Source of the DNA: a virus
Reading direction: 5' to 3' (one strand)
IMG/VR virus record: IMGVR_UViG_3300025141_000710
Location: 1-24,628 of that record
DNA: 24,628 bases
The position numbers and the translations under genes are program-made. The notes beneath the pieces were generated by a model that did not search any database, was not told where the DNA came from, and was given only the letters and a program-made list of their open reading frames with translations. Positions 7,709-14,119 of the stretch are shown here, piece by piece. How positions within the stretch are numbered: the first letter of the stretch is position 1; each line of letters opens with the position of its first letter.

Positions 7709-8059
7709 TTAGCTCTCGGCAATCTCTGTGTCATCGTACAAGTCTGTGTCATTCATTAGTTTAATACTGTTTATTGTTTCAGTATTCTCGCGCATCCAAC
7801 GCGCTGCAATCGGAGGCACACTAACACGTCGACCGGTAACGTCGCACTTAGGCGCATTATCAAGCAGGCCATGAAGGATGAGCATGTCAACCGCTGCGTG
7901 TGCATCTGTCGTAAACAGTCTGCATTTGTGTGATAGTTCGTCTACGCTCCAGTCTGTCAACGTCGGCAGCCAACTGTCAATAAAATGTATTATATCAATC
8001 TCGGCCTTGTTTAGCTTGGCGGTCAGGTCGGGCGTTGCGATGGTGTGGATGGTTTCCAT
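7709..8059 (-). CDS. Winged-helix-like protein, 116 aa
   Basis: Residues 15-75 read as three helices plus a possible wing (KAEIDIIHFIDSWL, SVDELSHKCRL, DAHAAVDMLILHGLLD), typical of a winged helix-turn-helix; the fold is inferred by eye. The C-terminus is acidic. I choose the ATG at 8059; AAGGAG lies 11 nt upstream, and a GTG at 8086 is possible. It has its own consensus promoter and a long leader with palindromes, so it may be a self-regulating transcription factor for the repeated promoters. Confidence 0.72.
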   Translation of the reverse strand: METIHTIATPDLTAKLNKAEIDIIHFIDSWLPTLTDWSVDELSHKCRLFTTDAHAAVDMLILHGLLDNAPKCDVTGRRVSVPPIAARWMRENTETINSIKLMNDTDLYDDTEIAES

Positions 8060-8147
8060 ATATAGTGTGTCTCCTTTTAGATACACGGGGATTCGCTAAT
8101 GATTTGGGAAGGCAGACACTACGGGTAGTGTGCCGCATATAGTGTGT
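8057..8147 (-). repeat. Direct repeat CACACTATAT in a leader
   Basis: The sequence ACACACTATAT occurs twice on the minus strand, at 8060-8070 directly before the ATG and at 8137-8147 near the 5' end of the leader. This could be a protein-binding or RNA-pairing element of the winged-helix gene. Confidence 0.45.
8116..8131. promoter_or_regulatory. Perfect palindrome ACACTAC-GG-GTAGTGT
   Basis: A 7-bp perfect inverted repeat with a 2-bp centre lies in the transcribed leader of the winged-helix gene, about 36-50 nt after its predicted start. It could be an operator, or in RNA a 6-bp stem with a CCCG loop. Confidence 0.55.
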
Positions 8148-8173
8148 TGGGCCTCTTTTCACTCTATGCATAC

Positions 8174-8227
8174 ATTATACCACCGCATGCGGTCAATGTC
8201 AAGCGCACGATGTCAAGCGTTTGTCAG
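8174..8227 (-). promoter_or_regulatory. Consensus sigma70-type promoter with palindromic spacer
   Basis: The -10 TATAAT is at 8174-8179 and the -35 TTGACA at 8197-8202, a 17 bp spacing and a full consensus match. Further hexamers lie at 8211 and 8222 (14 and 11 bp steps), with another 11-bp pair at 8238 and 8249. The spacer contains the 12-bp palindrome ACCGCATGCGGT (8182-8193). Confidence 0.85.
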
Positions 8228-8428
8228 CATATGCAGATGTCAATTGATTGTCAAAAAGAAACTTGCAAGCCGGACACATTCTGACTTGACACGAATAAAA
8301 GGTTGACGATAGGGTGTGTGTGCATATACTAAACACCAAACACATTTAATACTAATACAAACACACCACTATCAAACAAGAACAAATACAATCACATAAG
8401 CGAGTACCCAACCACTACCTAAACACAC
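8206..8428. other. Intergenic region, no gene seen
   Basis: No gene on either strand. It carries hexamer repeats upstream of the winged-helix promoter, a possible plus-strand promoter (8286-8330), and an A/C-rich plus strand to 8428. An imperfect inverted repeat at about 8419-8449 (CTAaACACA facing TGTGTaTAG) sits at the stop of the gene ending at 8429 and could act in termination. Confidence 0.5.
8286..8330 (+). promoter_or_regulatory. Possible plus-strand promoter
   Basis: TTGACA (8286) and TTGACG (8303-8308) precede TATACT (8325-8330) with a 16 bp spacer, the only good rightward promoter noticed. No ORF follows on the plus strand, so it would make a noncoding or antisense RNA against the genes right of 8429. 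Confidence 0.35.
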
Positions 8429-8605
8429 TTATGAATGTTTTGTGTATAGATTGTTTATTACTACACATGCAACTGTCTGTAAAGTCTTTTTAGAGTTATT
8501 GTAAAGAGTGTAGTTGTCCTCGGACTTATCCACAACAATACACAACGCTCTTGATCGACCGTCTGATATTGTTTTTCTCTTTACTAACTCTCCAACCTCA
8601 AACAT
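8429..8605 (-). CDS. SH3-like GDLV-family protein, 58 aa
   Basis: A short gene that starts at the ATG of a TAATG junction. The head is MFEVGELVKRKTISDG, followed by RALCIVVDK and DNYTLYN, ending VVINNLYTKHS. It is the last gene of its unit and has no ESR tail, as expected for a copy without a downstream partner. The third strand lacks the usual tryptophan. Confidence 0.72.
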   Translation of the reverse strand: MFEVGELVKRKTISDGRSRALCIVVDKSEDNYTLYNNSKKTLQTVACVVINNLYTKHS

Positions 8606-8781
8606 TAGAGTTCTACGCCTTTCCTTTTATAAGCGTTCTCGGACTTAACCGGGATACGCTCAAGTTGATATTGAGCCTCAAACACTGAGCGGATACCGCG
8701 CATTTCTTTAGCGATCTCGGCCAATGCCATGACTATGAACATAGCAGCCAGACCAGCCACTATAACAACAAAAAAATCCAT
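8605..8781 (-). CDS. Single-pass membrane protein, 58 aa
   Basis: I start at the ATG at 8781, which has an ideal ribosome site (GGAGGT, 7 nt) encoded in the end of the previous gene. The first 20 residues (MDFFVVIVAGLAAMFIVMAL) form a membrane helix; the rest is charged and cytoplasmic-like, ending NAYKRKGVEL. Function unknown. Confidence 0.75.
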   Translation of the reverse strand: MDFFVVIVAGLAAMFIVMALAEIAKEMRGIRSVFEAQYQLERIPVKSENAYKRKGVEL

Positions 8782-8782
8782 C

Positions 8783-9073
8783 TTACTCACCTCCTACGGT
8801 TTCGAGTTCTTGGGCTTGCTCCGTCATCTGAGCAATATCAGCAACGGTCAAGGGGTTTTCTTTTCGTCTCTTGTTCTGCTCTCGCATCAGCTTCTTGAAA
8901 CGCTTGGCTACGTGTTTGCAGACATGTACATTCTGAGTACCCAAAGCACGGAACCGGCGAGCGCCTTCATGCGCTGCTTTCTTCTCGCTGGGCTTCGTCA
9001 GGATCGTCTCGGTGCCGGTCAGCTTGCCGTCCACGATCTTTAGGTCTGTTCTGGTGACGTAGTATTTTGCCAT
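8783..9073 (-). CDS. Basic hypothetical protein, 96 aa
   Basis: The N-terminal 35 residues look like a beta hairpin (MAKYYVTRTDLKIVDGKLTG), followed by a strongly basic helical part (ARRFRALG, then KRFKKLMREQNKRRKE) suited to nucleic-acid contact, and an acidic end that also encodes the next gene's ribosome site. There is no clear Shine-Dalgarno sequence before its own ATG, where a CTCTCCCCC run lies. Confidence 0.75.
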   Translation of the reverse strand: MAKYYVTRTDLKIVDGKLTGTETILTKPSEKKAAHEGARRFRALGTQNVHVCKHVAKRFKKLMREQNKRRKENPLTVADIAQMTEQAQELETVGGE

Positions 9074-9096
9074 AATAAAGGGGGAGAGCCTTGTTT

Positions 9097-9331
9097 TTAT
9101 CCGCGCTCTCTGACGGTTCTATTATTTTGCAGCTTGATTGCTGCGTTGGTTATGAGGGTGGCTAAACCTCTTATAGCCATTGGCCGGGGGTTTTCATTAT
9201 CTTCTACCTCTCGCGCTTGGCGCTGCTCGGATTCTTGGAGTTGCTTACAGGCTCATCATCAGGAAGATCATCGCCATCCACATCGTTGCGCCAAGGAAAT
9301 CGTAAATCTTTTGTTCGGTCGAGTATTCCAT
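9097..9331 (-). pseudogene. Small membrane protein with apparent +1 frameshift
   Basis: From the ATG at 9331 (GAGGG, 7 nt upstream) 28 codons run to a TAA at 9245-9247, giving a short protein with a membrane helix (ATMWMAMIFLMMSL). Directly at that stop the +1 frame opens and stays open to 9097, reading KQLQESEQRQAREVEDNE and on to NNRTVRERG, a hydrophilic helix with no start codon of its own before an internal ATG. The combined product of about 77 residues would be a plausible anchor plus coiled coil. A programmed +1 shift at CTG-TAA, a mutation or a sequencing error are all possible; the 28-residue peptide alone may be real. Confidence 0.45.
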
Positions 9332-9712
9332 TTAGATGCCCTCGCCAGCAGCAAGCGCAGCAAGATCGGCCTTTTCTTCGTCGCTCAAATGCTCCTTGGC
9401 TTTGTTGCGGAGGCTTGCCGCGCTCATCTTGGTGGGGTTCTTATGCTCGCCGTTGCAGCCATCAGCAAAACCTTGTGCGCCTTCCTGCGTCGGGTAGTCG
9501 ATGATCGCCTGCTTGCCCTGCGTTGTGGAGTTGCGGAACACGCGCCACATCTTCGGACCCACTTGCTCGACGGTCCACCCGGTGAGTTGCTTCCGCGTTG
9601 GCGGTGCTGGTTGTGGCCGATAGACCTTCTTGCGATTTGATACGATCTCAATGTTATTGATCATCGGGTCAGGCTTGAAGGTCAGAGTTTCGTCGAGTTG
9701 GGTCTGAGGCAT
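9332..9712 (-). CDS. Hypothetical protein, 126 aa
   Basis: First gene of its unit: GGAG lies 8 nt before the ATG, and the promoter -10 ends 29 nt upstream. The centre (GWTVEQVGPKMWRVFRN, then KQAIIDYPTQEGAQGFADG) looks like a small alpha/beta domain with a W-R-V strand. The C-terminal third is charged helix. Function unknown. Confidence 0.8.
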   Translation of the reverse strand: MPQTQLDETLTFKPDPMINNIEIVSNRKKVYRPQPAPPTRKQLTGWTVEQVGPKMWRVFRNSTTQGKQAIIDYPTQEGAQGFADGCNGEHKNPTKMSAASLRNKAKEHLSDEEKADLAALAAGEGI

Positions 9713-9740
9713 GTATATATCTCCTTACTTGATATACTAT

Positions 9741-9795
9741 ATTATACACGAAAAATGGGGGAAAGTCAACAACTAAGTTGTCAAGAGAATGTCAG
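9741..9795 (-). promoter_or_regulatory. Repeated promoter module (unit at 9712)
   Basis: -10 TATAAT 9741-9746, 17 bp, -35 TTGACT 9764-9769, then TTGACA at 9779 and CTGACA at 9790. The distal hexamer contains the TGA stop of the preceding unit's last gene. Confidence 0.85.
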
Positions 9796-10016
9796 TCGTT
9801 GCAGCAATCGGGGTGTTCCCAGTTGCTCACTTGCCAGTCGCTGATCTGCTCGTCGTAGTGCAGGCCATCAACGAAGTTGCTCCATGCCTCGGAGCGTGCG
9901 GGGATGTCAACGTGACCAAGGCGCTGCTCGCTCTCTTGGATCATCGGAAGGATGCAGTCAGTAAACTGCTCGGTTGCTTGGTCAAAGGTCAGAACGGTGT
10001 CGAGTTGTGAAGCCAT
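9792..10016 (-). CDS. Hypothetical acidic protein, 74 aa
   Basis: A single-gene unit. It is acidic and helical, with aromatic residues (HYDEQISDWQVSNWEHPD) and a CCND end. The ribosome site AAGGAG is 10 nt before the ATG. Its TGA lies inside the distal hexamer of the next promoter. Function unknown. Confidence 0.75.
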   Translation of the reverse strand: MASQLDTVLTFDQATEQFTDCILPMIQESEQRLGHVDIPARSEAWSNFVDGLHYDEQISDWQVSNWEHPDCCND

Positions 10017-10043
10017 GTAGTGTTTTCTCCTTTCTACACCTAT

Positions 10044-10098
10044 AATATAGGCACGAAACAGGGTGGTGACAAGGGTTAAGTTGTCAAGGAAATGTCAG
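10044..10098 (-). promoter_or_regulatory. Repeated promoter module (unit at 10016)
   Basis: -10 TATATT 10044-10049, 17 bp, -35 TTGTCA 10067-10072 (off-consensus), then TTGACA at 10082 and CTGACA at 10093; a TGA stop of the upstream unit lies in the distal hexamer. Confidence 0.82.
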
Positions 10099-10241
10099 TA
10101 GCACAAACTTTCAAGCAGTACCATCGTTGTGAAACTCCAGACGTTGAATCTCCACATGAGCGCACACCAAGGGTTAGCATCCATGACTTCGCTCCAGCTT
10201 CCGAGTCGAGTACCGCCGATCATGATGTTCTCGATCTTCAC
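10095..10241 (-). CDS. Hypothetical protein, 48 aa
   Basis: The GTG start overlaps the previous stop as GTGA, and AAGGTGG encoded in the previous gene provides a ribosome site. The sequence is rich in W, M and L (NPWCALMWRFNVWSF), suggesting a membrane-associated or small hydrophobic domain. Its TGA is part of the CTGACA hexamer of the next promoter, the same arrangement as in unit-final genes elsewhere. Confidence 0.6.
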   Translation of the reverse strand: MKIENIMIGGTRLGSWSEVMDANPWCALMWRFNVWSFTTMVLLESLCY

Positions 10242-10414
10242 GCTACCACCTTCAAGTCCACAACAGAGCAAAAGCCGCTTGTTTGAGTTGAAGCCCAGAA
10301 CACGCGGGCGATCTTGCCGTCTGCTAACATGCTGATAACAAGCCCGTGGTTTGAGTTGCTGCGGCCTTGGATGAATCCCACGTTAGTCACGATGCTACCG
10401 ATCTCGATGGTCAT
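10238..10414 (-). CDS. SH3-like GDLV-family protein, 58 aa
   Basis: A divergent copy: the head is MTIEIGSIVTNVGF, then HGLVISML and ARVFWASTQ, ending DLKVVA. It is the first gene after its promoter, with GGAGAAAACT before the ATG. The family proline/aspartate positions are partly lost but strand order and length are kept. Confidence 0.72.
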   Translation of the reverse strand: MTIEIGSIVTNVGFIQGRSNSNHGLVISMLADGKIARVFWASTQTSGFCSVVDLKVVA

Positions 10415-10433
10415 AGTTTTCTCCTTTCTACAC

Positions 10434-10574
10434 CTATAATATAATCCCCTCGGAGGTCTTCGTCAAGGTCTGAGTTGTCAAGGGAATGTCAACAACGAGG
10501 TTAATCGTCGTCGGGTCGAACACGGTGCCAGATCCCGGCTTTGACATGATGGCTAAAAAAGCTAATAGTTTCAT
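10434..10574 (-). CDS. Possible small protein reading through a promoter, 46 aa
   Basis: An ORF with a hydrophobic start (MKLLAFLAIMS) follows the 147-residue gene by 4 nt. Its second half is the translation of the next promoter module (VVDIPLTTQ, then TLTKTSEGIIL), ending in the -10. No clear ribosome site. It may be real and simply overlap the promoter, or be a chance ORF. Confidence 0.35.
   Translation of the reverse strand: MKLLAFLAIMSKPGSGTVFDPTTINLVVDIPLTTQTLTKTSEGIIL
10438..10492 (-). promoter_or_regulatory. Repeated promoter module (unit at 10414)
   Basis: -10 TATATT 10438-10443, 17 bp, -35 TTGACG 10461-10466, then TTGACA at 10476 and TTGACA at 10487. Leader carries GAAAGGAG. Confidence 0.85.
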
Positions 10575-10578
10575 ATAC

Positions 10579-11022
10579 TTACCAGTTCTTCGGGTCGTTG
10601 GCGTCCCACACATCAACGTCCTGCATTTCGGATCGGTCTGTGGGTTGTGGCGCGGGTCTGTCACCCTTCGCCCCCAGCGGTCCCGGCGGCACAAACTTTA
10701 ACGCACGCCGATCGGCGGCTCGGCTTGTCGCCGTTTCCGCGTTAATCTCCGCATCGCAGATCACAATCGAGATCGGATCGGTGTCATGCTTGGCAGCAAA
10801 ATCAACCGGGTCCATGAACAGATCAGGATCTTCGGGGTCGCCCCATCCGTCACCTTTGCGATGCAAAGCCTCACGCATGTCAGTCTCCAGTTCAAAAAGT
10901 TCTTCGATCAGTTCGGCAACCATCGGATCGGTAGGATCGTGCCTGCGCTTGATGGTTTCGATATTGGTGCCAATGCACCCCATCAGCAACTCAATCTCTC
11001 GGTCTGTCAGGTTAAAGTTCAT
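10579..11022 (-). CDS. Hypothetical acidic protein, 147 aa
   Basis: The first 30 residues (MNFNLTDREIELLMGCIGTN) match the N-terminus of the small protein encoded just upstream, so the two are tandem paralogs sharing a helical module. The rest is acidic (GDGWGDPEDPDLFMDP) with a proline-rich C-terminus. The ATG overlaps the previous stop as ATGA. Function unknown. Confidence 0.8.
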   Translation of the reverse strand: MNFNLTDREIELLMGCIGTNIETIKRRHDPTDPMVAELIEELFELETDMREALHRKGDGWGDPEDPDLFMDPVDFAAKHDTDPISIVICDAEINAETATSRAADRRALKFVPPGPLGAKGDRPAPQPTDRSEMQDVDVWDANDPKNW

Positions 11023-11195
11023 TGTGTGGCCTCCAGCGCATCGCCCAGCTTGTTCGTGAGTTCTTGCAAGTTTTCAATCTCGCCTTCGATCTCGGCAGCA
11101 TCGCCAAACATCGCGCAATCTTGCAGATCGTCGATCCGATTGCCAACGCAATCCATCAACTCGATCAGTTCGTCCCGTGTCAAATCAATGTTCAT
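11019..11195 (-). CDS. Small helical paralog of the next gene, 58 aa
   Basis: The start MNIDLTRDELIELMDCVGN is chosen because GGAG sits 6 nt before this ATG and the reading aligns with the downstream 147-residue protein (x-N-x-x-L-T-x-x-E-x-x-x-L-M-x-C-x-G). The whole protein is predicted helix (EIEGEIENLQELTNKLGDALEA). A duplication followed by extension is likely. Confidence 0.78.
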   Translation of the reverse strand: MNIDLTRDELIELMDCVGNRIDDLQDCAMFGDAAEIEGEIENLQELTNKLGDALEATQ

Positions 11196-11196
11196 T

Positions 11197-11310
11197 TTAC
11201 GCTCCACACGTACAAGTGATCCACTTGAATCCAAGAAAAATAAGCGATCCCCAGCAAACTGCATCCACAACAGCAGCACAAAGCAGCACACGATTTTGTA
11301 AAATAGTCAT
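11197..11310 (-). CDS. Small membrane protein, 37 aa
   Basis: A short ORF between two coupled genes, ending one base before the next ATG. Its hydrophobic core (VLLCAAVVDAVCWGSLIFLGF) could cross the membrane once, and its end ITCTCGA supplies GGAG for the next gene. Ribosome site GGTAAG is weak. Function unknown. Confidence 0.55.
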   Translation of the reverse strand: MTILQNRVLLCAAVVDAVCWGSLIFLGFKWITCTCGA

Positions 11311-11317
11311 AGCTGTC

Positions 11318-11455
11318 TTACCCATCCATCACCTCGCTGCGCCATTGGCGATCCATTTGATCGCGGGTTCGCGCAACACCGATCCCGATCCCGGTCACAA
11401 AACCGGTAACCCAGCAAGCTGCCATCCACATCAGCGGTTCAAAAAGTTCAAGCAT
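11318..11455 (-). CDS. Small membrane protein, 45 aa
   Basis: First gene of its unit, with AGGAG shortly before the ATG. A hydrophobic, glycine-rich helix (MAACWVTGFVTGIGIGVA) is followed by a charged tail (RTRDQMDRQWRSEVMDG), a single-pass membrane topology. Function unknown. Confidence 0.68.
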   Translation of the reverse strand: MLELFEPLMWMAACWVTGFVTGIGIGVARTRDQMDRQWRSEVMDG

Positions 11456-11476
11456 TTTTCTCCTTTCTATACATAT

Positions 11477-11531
11477 AATATAACGCCGAAAGCGGTGATC
11501 GTCAAGGTTTAAGTTGTCAAGGACATGTCAA
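11477..11531 (-). promoter_or_regulatory. Repeated promoter module (unit at 11455)
   Basis: -10 TATATT 11477-11482, 17 bp, -35 TTGACG 11500-11505, then TTGACA at 11515 and TTGACA at 11526. The TAA of the upstream unit lies just after the middle hexamer. Confidence 0.85.
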
Positions 11532-11721
11532 CAAGTCTAAGGTGATCACTTTTCTGTGTGATCGCGTAGGGTGCTGCGGCACCCGGACCCATCCACAAAA
11601 CTTTAACGTCGGCGTTGCCTGTGTACTTGCCTGTTTCAACAACCAGACCCACATCGACCGATTGACCTTTTCGCCATCGTGCAGCTTGGAAGGCATATGT
11701 CACCAGATCACCGACTTTCAT
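11509..11721 (-). CDS. SH3-like GDLV-family protein, 70 aa
   Basis: Starts at ATG 11721 inside the last 14 nt of the SWIM-finger gene. The head is MKVGDLVTYAFQAARW, then VGLVVETG and VKVLWMGPG, ending HLRLVDMSLTT; the last residues are encoded by the promoter hexamers of the next unit. A longer upstream reading is excluded by the coupling. Confidence 0.82.
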   Translation of the reverse strand: MKVGDLVTYAFQAARWRKGQSVDVGLVVETGKYTGNADVKVLWMGPGAAAPYAITQKSDHLRLVDMSLTT

Positions 11722-12025
11722 TCTTCTGAGCCTCCACGTGCTTGCACTTTCGTCGCCAGCCAAAGCCGGGACACGTACAGGTCCACGTTCCGCCGTTGTC
11801 GGTCACAGTGTAGGTATTCCCCTTGCTGCCTTGAACCTCACAGGAGCGAACGTCACGCGATACAGCGGGTGTTTCACGCTGCTCCACGATCATATACTTG
11901 CCAACCTCGTCCAGCGTCAGCGTGTCAGGCACTTCCACCCAATGCTGACCGGACACCGCCCACTTTTGACCGGATCGATCAGTGTAGAGCATCGGCGGCC
12001 ATGTGACAACGATGGGTAGATCCAC
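11708..12025 (-). CDS. SWIM zinc-finger protein, 105 aa
   Basis: The C-terminal segment contains C83-T-C85, then C94-K-H96 (C-x-C-x8-C-x-H), the SWIM motif that binds zinc and mediates DNA or protein contacts. Before it is a short beta pair (NTYTVTDNGGTWTCTCPG), also typical. The N-terminus resembles a small beta domain. Start is GTG at 12025 with GGAGG 6 nt upstream. It ends KNESR through the same 14-nt overlap used by the SH3-like genes, although unrelated in sequence. Confidence 0.85.
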   Translation of the reverse strand: MDLPIVVTWPPMLYTDRSGQKWAVSGQHWVEVPDTLTLDEVGKYMIVEQRETPAVSRDVRSCEVQGSKGNTYTVTDNGGTWTCTCPGFGWRRKCKHVEAQKNESR

Positions 12026-12026
12026 T

Positions 12027-12215
12027 CTATGCCTCCGCTGGGAAAATCACTGCGGCCAGCAGCAGGGTATAAACTTCGCGCTCGGCAGAATCCACCAGAT
12101 CGTTGAGGGTTCCGGCTGCCATCAGTGCCGTGATCAGAGTCTCGCAGTTAAGTGCAGACTGCTCCATCGGAGTAAGGTCGGGGCTGTCAGTACGAATCAG
12201 CGGAAGGGCAAGCAT
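12027..12215 (-). CDS. Hypothetical helical protein, 62 aa
   Basis: Start MLALPLIRTDSPDL follows the AGAAAGGAG leader; an apparent 15-residue upstream extension is only translated promoter. The protein is mostly helix (CETLITALMAAGTLNDLVDSA) with a hydrophobic end (LLLAAVIFPAEA). Function unknown; coupled to the SWIM protein, whose GTG begins 2 nt after this gene's stop. Confidence 0.7.
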   Translation of the reverse strand: MLALPLIRTDSPDLTPMEQSALNCETLITALMAAGTLNDLVDSAEREVYTLLLAAVIFPAEA

Positions 12216-12239
12216 GTATTTTCTCCTTTCTACACCTAT

Positions 12240-12294
12240 AATATAGTCACTCAGGGCCATATCGTCAAGGCTTAAAATGTCAAGAGGATGTAAA
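12240..12294 (-). promoter_or_regulatory. Repeated promoter module (unit at 12215)
   Basis: -10 TATATT 12240-12245, 17 bp, -35 TTGACG 12263-12268, then TTGACA at 12278 (holding the upstream TGA stop) and TTTACA at 12289. Confidence 0.85.
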
Positions 12295-12483
12295 GTGTTC
12301 CAAGAACATTTCGTGAAACTTTAAGTGTATATCGGTGCCGAGAAAGACGACCGTGTAAGCCTCGGTGTAGTTTCCAGAAGCCTCGCCGCGCTCGATGACC
12401 ATGCCGACCCGATGATCGGGGATCTCAGCCGCATGGGTTCCATCGCGGATCTTGACCAGATCACCGGGCTTAAACTTTCTCAT
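12280..12483 (-). CDS. SH3-like GDLV-family protein, 67 aa
   Basis: The head is MRKFKPGDLVKIRDG, then VGMVIERG and YTVVFLG, ending EHFTSS at a TGA inside the middle hexamer of the next promoter. The ATG lies 1 nt beyond the previous stop (TGAGATG). It closes the unit of the metallopeptidase/vWA protein. Confidence 0.8.
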   Translation of the reverse strand: MRKFKPGDLVKIRDGTHAAEIPDHRVGMVIERGEASGNYTEAYTVVFLGTDIHLKFHEMFLEHFTSS

Positions 12484-12484
12484 C

Positions 12485-12811
12485 TCAAAAGGGCTTGCTC
12501 TCGCTAAGGGGCGAACACTCCCACACCAGCGGGTTCATGATCACCGGGTTGCCAGTCTGGTACTTGGCAAGGTTCACATGACAAGATGTTGTCATAGATC
12601 GAAAGCCCTTGGCTGGCGCTGTAAAGTCAGCGATGACGTAAACTCCTGCCGGGGTTCGCTCTCCGATCTTTAAGTCATAGCTGAACAACTCCGCGCTGCC
12701 ATTCGGGTACGATACGCTACTCAAAGAATACCTGTGATTACGCGCACTTAGGCCATTCTGCCATGCTTTGATAACACCATCGTTGTTAAGTCTCGGTCCT
12801 GTGATTGACAT
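12485..12811 (-). CDS. Hypothetical protein, 108 aa
   Basis: I start at MSITGPRLNNDG (GGAG, 6 nt upstream) rather than an ATG four codons earlier. The sequence suggests a beta-rich domain (HRYSLSSVSYPNGSAELFS, later GVYVIADF) with a C/W-containing end (PLVWECSPLSESKPF). Family unknown. It sits between the metallopeptidase/vWA gene and an SH3-like gene. Confidence 0.75.
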   Translation of the reverse strand: MSITGPRLNNDGVIKAWQNGLSARNHRYSLSSVSYPNGSAELFSYDLKIGERTPAGVYVIADFTAPAKGFRSMTTSCHVNLAKYQTGNPVIMNPLVWECSPLSESKPF

Positions 12812-12847
12812 TTTATACTCCATGTCCTGGGAAAGTTTAACGTACCC

Positions 12848-14098
12848 TTAGCTGTCGATGGCTATGATACGTTCGTTAGTTGAAAAGTAGGGACGGGCCG
12901 CGTATGCCTTGGTAGTCATCCACATGCGTTGGCATGCAGACGGCACAGGCTTCGGCGCGCAAAGGTCAGTCAAAACGATGTGACCATCAAAACCGCGCTC
13001 ATTGACGTACTTGGTAGGCGCATCGAAGCATGTGCCACCAGTTAGAACGCGCTCGGTTTTCTTGCTCTGTCCTTTCTTCCAAGTATAAACCTTGTCCTCG
13101 GCAACGCGAGTATCAAAGGGGATCACGGTAAACTCCGCAATCTCGGCCAGCTTGTTCAACTCAGAGAAGAACGCGGCGAGCATGGCATCATCCACAGATC
13201 CAGATTGATCGATGCTGATCGCGATCTTGGCTTGGCGACGGACGCGCTTGCCGGGATGGACGCGAGGATAACGCTTGTTCAGTCGGCGCGGTGTACTCCG
13301 CTTGTCTGCGCGTTGGCTTGTCTTGACAAAATAGCGCAGCACCTTGCGCCAGTCGATTTTAGTCTGGATGCGGTCAAGAATGTCTTGACGCATGGATGAG
13401 GATACCGTTCCCCAGTTTCTCGCCTTCTCAGCTTCCTCGGCAGCTTTCTTGATCGTGTCCTTCATTCGCTCCTTGGCAATATCCTCAGTGGTGCCATCGG
13501 CCTCACCGAAGCCCTCATGGTCATCCAGAGAATCCATACCACCGAAAGGATCGCCATCGCCCGGTTCACCGGGCTGGCCCTTGCCGCCTTCGCCCTCTTG
13601 TTGCTCTTGTTCATCTTGCATCTTCTTGAGTGCTTCAAGATACCACTCATAAGACTTGAACGATGGCAGATCCTTGAACATGCCTTCGCCGGGGATGCAC
13701 GCCTTCATAGGCTCCTTGCCGATAGTGGGGCCGGGGTTCGCATCGCTCGGCAACTCATTGGAGATATGGCAGTTGATAGCCAGATCCATAGCTATGTTAT
13801 CGATCCGCTTGAGTCCATCGGCGGGCTTGCGGTTTGTCACATGCTCAAAAATCAAGTGGTAAAACTCATGCTTGAGAATACCCAGCTTGTGATCATCACT
13901 CAGTTGTGCGAAAAACTCAGGGTTATACAGCAACTCAAACTGAGCAGAATCGGGATTCACGCGCACACCAGCGGTAGGGATCGCGGTCGATGCAATCTTG
14001 TCAATCCGGCGCGAGAGCGCAGCGAAGAACGGCTCGCGCATAAGCAGGCGAGCGGTGTGCATGTTCAGGTTGAAGGGCTTGTTTTCGTTGTCGGCCAT
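12848..14098 (-). CDS. Metallopeptidase/vWA-like protein (DUF2201-type), 416 aa
   Basis: The N-terminal domain has a zinc-protease motif H77-E-F-Y-H81 within LGILKHEFYHLIFEH. Residues 160-205 form a G/E/D-rich linker. The C-terminal vWA-like domain has D297-Q-S299-G-S301, GGTCFDAP near 354-361 and LTDL near 376-379. This two-domain layout is that of the DUF2201 family, which is commonly linked to MoxR ATPases; the MoxR gene lies in the next unit upstream. Role: probably an ATPase-driven remodelling or maturation factor; substrate unknown. Confidence 0.88.
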   Translation of the reverse strand: MADNENKPFNLNMHTARLLMREPFFAALSRRIDKIASTAIPTAGVRVNPDSAQFELLYNPEFFAQLSDDHKLGILKHEFYHLIFEHVTNRKPADGLKRIDNIAMDLAINCHISNELPSDANPGPTIGKEPMKACIPGEGMFKDLPSFKSYEWYLEALKKMQDEQEQQEGEGGKGQPGEPGDGDPFGGMDSLDDHEGFGEADGTTEDIAKERMKDTIKKAAEEAEKARNWGTVSSSMRQDILDRIQTKIDWRKVLRYFVKTSQRADKRSTPRRLNKRYPRVHPGKRVRRQAKIAISIDQSGSVDDAMLAAFFSELNKLAEIAEFTVIPFDTRVAEDKVYTWKKGQSKKTERVLTGGTCFDAPTKYVNERGFDGHIVLTDLCAPKPVPSACQRMWMTTKAYAARPYFSTNERIIAIDS

Positions 14099-14119
14099 GT
14101 TCTTTCTCCTTACCCTTAT

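Noticed and set aside
9779-9795. Classical Pho boxes (TGTCA direct repeats with 11 bp period)
   Set aside because: Spacing fits, but the TGTCA reading is on the strand opposite to transcription and the flanking bases do not match CTGTCATA well. Kept only as an analogy for an 11-bp direct-repeat regulator.
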